Shown piece after piece: positions 52,226 to 57,394 of a stretch of DNA of 57,394 bases. The notes under the pieces were generated by a model that made no database searches, was not told where the DNA came from, and saw only the letters and a program-made list of their open reading frames with translations. Within the stretch, counting starts at the first letter, position 1. Every line of letters begins with the position of its first letter. The translations under genes and the position numbers were made by a program. Origin of the DNA: an uncultured Faecalibacterium sp. (lineage in GTDB: Bacteria > Bacillota > Clostridia > Oscillospirales > Ruminococcaceae); NCBI GenBank assembly GCA_934518555.1, contig CAKSXW010000007.1, positions 1-57,394 of the forward strand, written 5' to 3'.

Positions 52226-54487
52226 TCAGATATCGCCGTCCGAGTGCAGGTCTACCGCTACGGTAGCCTTGGACGGCAGTTTTTCTTTTTCGTACCATTC
52301 CAGCGTACTGCGTACCAGGTCCCGGAAGCGTCGGTCGTTGCGGCACTTGACGGTGAGCTTGTAGCGGTAGCTGTCGTTGATCTTTTCAATGCTGCCGGGG
52401 GTAGGGCCCAGCACTCGCAGGGGCAGGTCCGGCTGCTTTGCCGCCTGCTGCCCCAGCAAAGCGGCAAACCGGGCGGCGGCCTGGGCCACATCCTTTTCCT
52501 TGGGCCCGGCAAAGCCTATGACGCACAACCCACAGAAGGGCGGATACAGGCCCAGCTTGCGGTATGCGATCTCCTGCTCAAAAAAGGCGTCGTAGTCCTG
52601 GGCCGCTGCAAGGTTCAGCACCGGGTTGTCCGGGTCGGTGGTCTGGATGATGGCAAAGCCCGGGTCCTTAGCCCGGCCGCTGCGGCCCACCACCTGGGTG
52701 ATGAGGCTGAACACGTTCTCGTAGGTGCGGAAGCCCTGGGCAAACAACAGCGAGTCGATGCCCAGCACCCCCACCAGGGTCACGTCCTCAAAATCCAGCC
52801 CCTTAGCCACCATCTGGGTGCCCACCATGATATCGTACTCGTGGTGGGCAAACCGGGCCAGCAGCTTTTCGTGGGCGTCCTTGGCGGCGGTGGAGTCCTG
52901 GTCCATCCGCAGCACCCTGGCCTCCGGGAACAGCTTGGCCAGCTCCTCCTCAGCCTTCTGGGTGCCAAAGCCCCGGTACTGCAGCTTGCTGCCGCAGGTG
53001 GGGCACACCGTGGGGGGTGGGTCCATCTGGCTGCCGCAGTAATGGCACAGCAGCTTGTGGCTGGATTTATGGTAGACCATGGGCACGCTGCACTTGGTGC
53101 ACTTCAGCACTTCCCGGCAGTCCTCGCACTGGGCCATGGTCTGGTAGCCCCGGCGGTTCAGCAGCAGGATGGTCTGCTTTTTGGCCTCCAGGTTCCGGCG
53201 GATGGCATCCTCCAAGGCCAGGCTGATCTCCCGGGGGTTGCCAGCGGCCAGCTCTGCTCGCATATCCACCATCTGCACCTGAGGCAGCGGATTGCCGCCG
53301 TAGCGTTTGGTAAGCTGCACCAGCTGGGTGCGGCCGTGGCTGGCGGCGTAAAAGCTCTCGGTGCTGGGGGTGGCACTGGCCAGCAGCAGCAGTGCGCCGT
53401 TTTCTGCCGCACGCTGCCGGGCTACCTCGTGGGCAGAGTACCGGGGCGCCGATTCCGAGCGGTAGGTGTGCTCCTGCTCCTCGTCCACGATGATCAGGCC
53501 GATGTTCTCCAGGGGGGCAAAGATGGCACTGCGAGTGCCCACCACAATGTCGGCTCCCCCGTCCTGGATCATCTGCCACTGCAGCAGCCGCTCGGTGTGG
53601 TTGAGGGCCGAGTGCTGCACCGCCACCCGGCGGCCAAACTGGCCCTTGAGCCGCAGGATCATCTGGGGGGTAAGGCTGATCTCCGGCACCAGCACCAGGG
53701 CTTTGCGGCCCAGCTCCAGGCACCGGGCAATGAGCCGCAGAAACACCAGGGTCTTGCCGCTGCCGGTAACGCCGTAGAGCAGCGCAGAATGGGGGGCCTG
53801 GTCCTCCAGGCCCGGCAGCAGGGCGTCATAGGCTGCCTGCTGCTCTGCTGTCAGCTGCACCGGATCGTTTTGCAGCGGAATAGACGAATACAGGTCGATG
53901 GATTTGTTCACCTTGCTGCATTCCACCACGCCTTTGGCGCAGAGGTTATCCAGCACCGCCCGGGTCAGGCCCTTTTCTTCCAGCTCTGTCTGGGTACGGG
54001 GGCCGCCCCCCAAAAGGGCCACGGCTGCCAGCTGCTTGGCAGTGGGCTTAGGCTTGGCAGGCAGGGTGCCCACCAGCCGATAGGAATTTTCCGTATGCCG
54101 GGTCAGCTGCTTTTGCAGCACCGGGGTAACGCCGTCGGCGGCCACCGCAGGCTTGTACTGGGCCCCGTAAGGGATCACCGCCTTGACCGCCTCGTAGTAG
54201 GTGCAGAAGGTGCGCTCCTTCAGGAAGTGTACCAGCCGCAGCAGCTCCGGGGTCAGGCAGGCCGACGCCGGGGCCACATCAAACAGGTATTTGAGCTTGG
54301 AGTGCTCCGGCTCTGCATCGCAGGCCAGCACCACCCCCATACGGGCCCGGCTGCCCCGGCCAAAGGGCACCAGTACCATGCTGCCCAGGCGCACCTGGCC
54401 CTGATGCTCCGGCAAAACGGCGTAGGTATACAGCTTATCAAAATGGAAGGTTGCGTTGCTGACGGCAACGCCTACCGTTTTGGGCAT
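52226..54487 (-). CDS. priA: Primosomal replication-restart helicase PriA
   Basis: PriA reloads the replisome at stalled forks. The 753-residue protein has an N-terminal DNA-binding domain, Walker A YGVTGSGKTLVFLR, a Walker B that reads IIVDEEQEH (usually DEEH), paired zinc sites (CEDCREVLKC, CTKCSVPM, CHYCGSQM, CPTCGSKL) and a C-terminal domain. GAAGGAG precedes the ATG. It follows gmk directly; rpoZ and coaBC, normally between them, are absent. Confidence 0.96.
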   Translation of the reverse strand: MPKTVGVAVSNATFHFDKLYTYAVLPEHQGQVRLGSMVLVPFGRGSRARMGVVLACDAEPEHSKLKYLFDVAPASACLTPELLRLVHFLKERTFCTYYEAVKAVIPYGAQYKPAVAADGVTPVLQKQLTRHTENSYRLVGTLPAKPKPTAKQLAAVALLGGGPRTQTELEEKGLTRAVLDNLCAKGVVECSKVNKSIDLYSSIPLQNDPVQLTAEQQAAYDALLPGLEDQAPHSALLYGVTGSGKTLVFLRLIARCLELGRKALVLVPEISLTPQMILRLKGQFGRRVAVQHSALNHTERLLQWQMIQDGGADIVVGTRSAIFAPLENIGLIIVDEEQEHTYRSESAPRYSAHEVARQRAAENGALLLLASATPSTESFYAASHGRTQLVQLTKRYGGNPLPQVQMVDMRAELAAGNPREISLALEDAIRRNLEAKKQTILLLNRRGYQTMAQCEDCREVLKCTKCSVPMVYHKSSHKLLCHYCGSQMDPPPTVCPTCGSKLQYRGFGTQKAEEELAKLFPEARVLRMDQDSTAAKDAHEKLLARFAHHEYDIMVGTQMVAKGLDFEDVTLVGVLGIDSLLFAQGFRTYENVFSLITQVVGRSGRAKDPGFAIIQTTDPDNPVLNLAAAQDYDAFFEQEIAYRKLGLYPPFCGLCVIGFAGPKEKDVAQAAARFAALLGQQAAKQPDLPLRVLGPTPGSIEKINDSYRYKLTVKCRNDRRFRDLVRSTLEWYEKEKLPSKATVAVDLHSDGDI

Positions 54488-54508
54488 GGGTCCTGCTCCT
54501 TCAACGAT

Positions 54509-55081
54509 TTATTCTCCCAGGCCGGCACGCTGGCAGATCACCTGATACAGGGCCTGGGCGCAGGTATCCACCTGGTCGTTCACCAGCTTCAGGGTGAACT
54601 TGTCCTGCTGGGCCAGCTCCTCCTGGGCCGTAGCCAGACGCTCCCGGATGCTGTCCTCGGTCTCAGTGCCCCGGCCACGCAACCGACGCTCCAGTTCTTC
54701 TGCAGAGGGGGGCAGCAGGAACACGGTGGTAGCCCCGGGGAACATCCGGCGGATGTTGGCAGCACCGTGGACGTCGATGACCAGCACCACCACCTTGTGG
54801 GCCTCCAGCCGCTTTTCCACCTCAGATTTCAGGGTGCCGTAGTAGTTGCCGTTGTAGAAGTTATGCTCCACCACCTGGTCGGTGTCCATCAGATGCTGGA
54901 ACTGCTCCTGGGTGCGGTAGTAATAATCCACACCCTCCTGCTCCCCGGGACGGGGGCTGCGGGTGGTGGCAGAGACGGTCTTTTCGATCTCCGGGTGAGC
55001 CTCACGCAGGGCCTTGACCACGCTGTCCTTGCCGGTGCCTGCTGCGCCGGAGACCACAAAAAGATATTTATCATTCGCCAT
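54509..55081 (-). CDS. gmk: Guanylate kinase
   Basis: It phosphorylates GMP. The 190 residues have a P-loop written [15 protein letters not shown] instead of the common GPSGxGK, then [18 protein letters not shown], the GMP-binding region, and [22 protein letters not shown] lies upstream. It overlaps remA by 11 bases. Confidence 0.96.
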   Translation of the reverse strand: MANDKYLFVVSGAAGTGKDSVVKALREAHPEIEKTVSATTRSPRPGEQEGVDYYYRTQEQFQHLMDTDQVVEHNFYNGNYYGTLKSEVEKRLEAHKVVVLVIDVHGAANIRRMFPGATTVFLLPPSAEELERRLRGRGTETEDSIRERLATAQEELAQQDKFTLKLVNDQVDTCAQALYQVICQRAGLGE

Positions 55082-55349
55082 GAGTTTGTTCCTCCTCAGT
55101 TGTCAGTTTGCTCTCCTGGCCTGCCGCACGGTTGGCCACCGTTTCCGGCTGAAGGGCCGAGAGCACCACATGATCGGAATCCATGATGAGCACTGCCCGG
55201 GTACTGCGGCCATAGGAGGCGTCAATGAGCATTCCACGCTCCCGGGCTTCTTTGACAAGACGCTTGACCGGTGCCGAATCCGGGCTGACCACAGCCACCA
55301 CCCGGCCTGCACTGACCATGTTGCCAAACCCAATGTTGATCAGCTTCAT
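55071..55349 (-). CDS. remA: RemA-type (DUF370) regulator
   Basis: RemA is a DNA-binding protein that activates biofilm matrix and osmoprotection genes in Bacillus by wrapping DNA. The 92 residues match the family core ([40 protein letters not shown]) with a polar tail slightly longer than the Bacillus form. GGAGG precedes the ATG. It lies between yicC and gmk, as in the Bacillus block. Confidence 0.95.
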   Translation of the reverse strand: MKLINIGFGNMVSAGRVVAVVSPDSAPVKRLVKEARERGMLIDASYGRSTRAVLIMDSDHVVLSALQPETVANRAAGQESKLTTEEEQTHGE

Positions 55350-55373
55350 ACATTCCTCCGAGCTTTTTGCCCA

Positions 55374-56252
55374 TCACTCCAGGTTCTGGATCTGCTCCCG
55401 GATCTTTTCGATCTCTGCTTTCATATCCACCACGATCCGGGTGATGTCCAGGTCCTGGCACTTGGAGCCAATGGTATTGGTCTCACGGTTCAGCTCCTGG
55501 GTGAGGAAGTCCAGCTTACGGCCCACCGGCTCGTCCATCTGCAGGATCTCCCGGTACTGGGAGATGTGGCTCCGCAGCCGGACCGTCTCCTCGTCCACAG
55601 CGGTCTTATCTCCAAAGATAGCCGCCTCTGTCAGCACCCGGGCGTCGTCGATGTCCCGGTCCTCCAGGATGACCTTGAGTTTCTCGTACAGGCGGTTGGT
55701 GTAGGCCTCCACCCGGCCTGCACTGAGGGCTTCTACCTTACCCACACAGGCCTCCAGGGTGTTCAGGCGGTTTTCCACGTCGGCCTTCATCTTGGCACCC
55801 TCGGCGGCACGCATTTCCACAAAGCGGTCCAGGGCCTGGGCCGTAACAGCCGAAACGTCGGCCCACAGCTGCTCCTCGTCCACGTCTGCATGGCGAGTGG
55901 CCAGCACGTCCGGGAACCGGGTCAGGGCCCCTGCGGAAATATCGTTCTTGACTCCCAGCTGCTCCGAAAGTTCTCGCATGGCCTGCTGGTAGCTGCGGGC
56001 CAGCTCCATGTTTACCGTGACCACCGTGTCGGCGGCGTCCACGTTCTGGAGGGTCATGCTCAGCTCCACCTTGCCCCGGGAGATCTGCTCGTTCAGCTGC
56101 TTTTTCAGGCGGCTGTCCAGGTAATTACAGGTGCGTGGAATGCGGGAGGAATACTCAAAGTAACGGGAGTTGACGCTCCGCAGCTCCACCGTGATCTCAC
56201 GGCCATTGCGTACTGCGGTGCCTCTGCCGAAACCGGTCATGCTTAAGATCAT
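55374..56252 (-). CDS. yicC: YicC-family endoribonuclease
   Basis: A 292-residue protein starting MILSMTGFGRG with VELRSVNSRYFEYSSRIP and a C-terminal DUF1732 part (DFLTQELNRETNTIGSKC). Family members are RNases that influence small-RNA decay. AAGGAGAACCT precedes the ATG at 56252, which overrides an extension to 56315. It heads the long minus-strand block that ends with spoVM. Confidence 0.94.
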   Translation of the reverse strand: MILSMTGFGRGTAVRNGREITVELRSVNSRYFEYSSRIPRTCNYLDSRLKKQLNEQISRGKVELSMTLQNVDAADTVVTVNMELARSYQQAMRELSEQLGVKNDISAGALTRFPDVLATRHADVDEEQLWADVSAVTAQALDRFVEMRAAEGAKMKADVENRLNTLEACVGKVEALSAGRVEAYTNRLYEKLKVILEDRDIDDARVLTEAAIFGDKTAVDEETVRLRSHISQYREILQMDEPVGRKLDFLTQELNRETNTIGSKCQDLDITRIVVDMKAEIEKIREQIQNLE

Positions 56253-56293
56253 AGGTTCTCCTTTTTCCCTGTGTGTTTGCGTACAGTTTCCGG

Positions 56294-56340
56294 TATATGT
56301 ATCCGCTTTGGGCACATAACCCCATGTTACGATACATATA
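56294..56340. repeat. Spaced perfect inverted repeat upstream of yicC
   Basis: TATATGTATC (56294-56303) and its exact complement (56331-56340) flank 27 bases that contain a smaller symmetric element (TAAC and GTTA around CCCAT). It is in the leader or promoter region of the yicC-remA-gmk block; no clear -35/-10 pair can be assigned. Confidence 0.65.
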
Positions 56341-56390
56341 GCATCATTTTACTATTCTTTGGGGCAAAATTCAAGGTGCGGAACAAAATG

Positions 56391-56426
56391 CCCCGGCAGG
56401 GTCTGTAAAAAACGAACCCGTCGGGG
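56391..56426 (-). terminator. Terminator after the HTH gene
   Basis: CCCCGGCAGGGT (56391-56402) pairs with ACCCGTCGGGG (56416-56426) with minor mismatches; the minus strand then reads CATTTTG. Confidence 0.65.
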
Positions 56427-56439
56427 CAAGGATAGGGCT

Positions 56440-56781
56440 TTAATTGGTCTTGTAAACACAGGTGACGCTGGTGTCCAGCAGATCAGCGTTCAGCAGGGTC
56501 TGCTCCACCCAGTGGATGTTATCGCAAATGGTGTCCAGGGATACCTCATATTCCTTGGCAACGCTTTCCATGCTGCGGTACTGGCAGCGGTAGATCAGGG
56601 TAAGCACCAGTTTATCGGTCATGCTGATCTTGGTGAACCGGGGCTTGCGCTTGTGCTCCCGGGCATAAGCCTCCTCCAGGGCCTGCAGCATCTGGGAGAA
56701 CTCACCCCTGGTCACCCCCAGGGTGCGGCGGAACTCACGCTCCTGAAATTCTGCAAGCTGCTGTTCTGTGATGCGACCCAT
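56440..56781 (-). CDS. Stand-alone transposase-type helix-turn-helix protein (HTH_Tnp_4-like)
   Basis: The 113-residue protein contains KLVLTLIYRCQYRSMESVAK and YEVSLDTICDNIHWVEQTLL, the pattern of the HTH region that precedes DDE catalysis in IS5-like transposases. No catalytic domain follows and no terminal repeats are seen. It has a near-consensus promoter, AAAGGAGG ideally placed before the ATG at 56781, and its own terminator. That suggests a maintained DNA-binding gene rather than debris; a remnant remains possible. Confidence 0.7.
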   Translation of the reverse strand: MGRITEQQLAEFQEREFRRTLGVTRGEFSQMLQALEEAYAREHKRKPRFTKISMTDKLVLTLIYRCQYRSMESVAKEYEVSLDTICDNIHWVEQTLLNADLLDTSVTCVYKTN

Positions 56782-56849
56782 GCAACATCCTCCTTTGTCT
56801 CCAGCCTCCGGACGCAACTGCGCCCAGCTTTTTCCTTTTATGTTGTTCT

Positions 56850-56878
56850 ATTATATAGAGGCAGCCCGGGCAAGTCAA
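56850..56878 (-). promoter_or_regulatory. Strong promoter of the HTH gene
   Basis: Minus strand TTGACT (56878-56873), a 17-base spacer, TATAAT (56855-56850). Just upstream, CCGGAGAATGCC occurs twice within about 40 bases (near 56909 and 56931). Confidence 0.8.
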
Positions 56879-56954
56879 TGCGTTGGGGAGATATCCGACG
56901 ATTTCCCGGAGAATGCCCGGAGACTGTGCCGGAGAATGCCTGCATAACACAAAA

Positions 56955-56978
56955 GCCTCCCGCTTTGACACGGGAGGC
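56955..56978 (-). terminator. Terminator of the carboxylase/decarboxylase gene
   Basis: GCCTCCCG (56955-56962) pairs with CGGGAGGC (56971-56978) around an 8-base loop; the minus strand continues TTTTGTG. Confidence 0.85.
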
Positions 56979-56998
56979 CTGAAGGATCATTTTATAGA

Positions 56999-57394
56999 TC
57001 AGACGGGGTGGGACTGGTTGGTGTAGTCCACATGATCGCCGTCCACGCCCTGCTTTTTGGCATTGCGCTTGTCGAAGAACTTGGGTGCCACCTGGGGGAA
57101 CATTGCGTAGGTCAGCACGTCCTCCTCCTGGGTAGCCCACTTAGCGGCCTCGGCCTTCAGCTTGTCCATCTCAGGAGCCAGGGTGTCGGCAAAGCGGCAG
57201 GTGATGGGCTGCTCGTCGCCCAGGATCTTCTTGGTGAACTCGGGCTTGATGGGAGCAGGAGTCTTGCCGTAGTCGCCGTGGACCAGGCCCTTGAACTCCT
57301 TGGTGACCATCTTGTAACGCTCGCCCAGGATGACGTTGAACACAGCCTGGGTGCCAACGATCTGGCTGGTGGGGGTGACCAGCGGAGGATAGCC
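56999..57394 (-). CDS. C-terminus of pyruvate carboxylase subunit B/oxaloacetate decarboxylase alpha-type protein (partial)
   Basis: The open frame runs in from the right edge, so 131 C-terminal residues are seen. The segment with PTSQIVGTQAV, NVILGERYKMVTKEFKGLV and GDYGKTP is the conserved end of the carboxyltransferase (HMGL-like plus PYC_OADA) domain, where the lysine-CO2 substrate is handled. It ends with an EEDVLTYAMFPQVAPKFF helix and a short polar tail and has no biotinyl domain, so a separate biotin carrier is expected. Pyruvate carboxylase B and sodium-pump decarboxylase alpha cannot be told apart from this part. Confidence 0.8.
   Translation of the reverse strand, partial: GYPPLVTPTSQIVGTQAVFNVILGERYKMVTKEFKGLVHGDYGKTPAPIKPEFTKKILGDEQPITCRFADTLAPEMDKLKAEAAKWATQEEDVLTYAMFPQVAPKFFDKRNAKKQGVDGDHVDYTNQSHPV

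Noticed and set aside
52013..55186. Very long plus-strand reading frame opposite priA, def and gmk
   Set aside because: It is antisense to well-recognised genes; stop codons are rare on this strand because of G+C-rich codon use. No family motifs or RBS.

Overview
The window reads as a chromosomal segment of a Gram-positive, anaerobic gut Clostridia of the Oscillospiraceae/Ruminococcaceae type, most like Faecalibacterium. This is inferred from gene content and order, high-G+C coding style, AAAGGAGG-type ribosome binding sites and close protein families; no database was searched. Almost all of it is ordinary, densely packed chromosome. There is no prophage, CRISPR array, rRNA or tRNA that I can see.

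Layout. 1-4.2 kb (minus): a CapA-like protein and the lysine/diaminopimelate genes dapB, dapA and asd. 4.4-11 kb (plus): the queuosine genes queA and tgt, then yajC, a TIGR04086-like membrane protein, a SpoIIM-like membrane protein, radA and a Xer recombinase. 11.6-21.2 kb: an accessory-looking stretch with an amidase, a PTH2-type peptidyl-tRNA hydrolase, a coiled-coil protein, an AI-2E family transporter, a GyrI-like protein, a MerR/TipAS regulator with superoxide reductase, an A+T-rich GmrSD-like (DUF262/DUF1524) gene fused to a macro domain, and a LOG-family protein. 21.3-27.2 kb (minus): mutS2, recO, a YqzL-like small gene, era, ybeY and phoH. 27.3-28.3 kb: an autoregulated-looking PadR/DUF2812 pair.

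28.3-37.5 kb is one tight ten-gene minus-strand operon for a selenium-dependent molybdenum hydroxylase: the FAD, FeS and Mo subunits of a xanthine-dehydrogenase-like enzyme, followed by yqeC, selD, yedF, an EF2568-type aminotransferase V, a DUF3343 Se/S carrier, xdhC and yqeB. A mocA-like cytidylyltransferase diverges from it and a xanthine/uracil permease converges on mocA, so uptake, cofactor maturation and catalysis of a purine or similar heterocycle sit together. 39.9-42.2 kb holds azlC-azlD, an RmlD-like reductase and DUF1653.

42.3-56.3 kb (minus) reproduces the Bacillus subtilis yloC-to-spoVM block: yicC, remA, gmk, priA, def, fmt, rsmB, rlmN, prpC, prkC, rsgA and thiN, ending in a 28-codon spoVM-like gene that is easy to miss. 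It is followed by a SipL-like DUF3794/LysM gene. rpoZ, coaBC and rpe are absent from their usual places. The right edge has a small stand-alone transposase-type HTH gene and the C-terminus of a pyruvate carboxylase B/oxaloacetate decarboxylase alpha-type protein.

The least ordinary items are the GmrSD-macro fusion with an internal start site, the hidden spoVM (with SpoIIM-like and SipL-like genes, a set of sporulation genes in what may be a non-sporulating lineage), an RBS buried in a perfect terminator hairpin, and paired operators at the PadR promoter.
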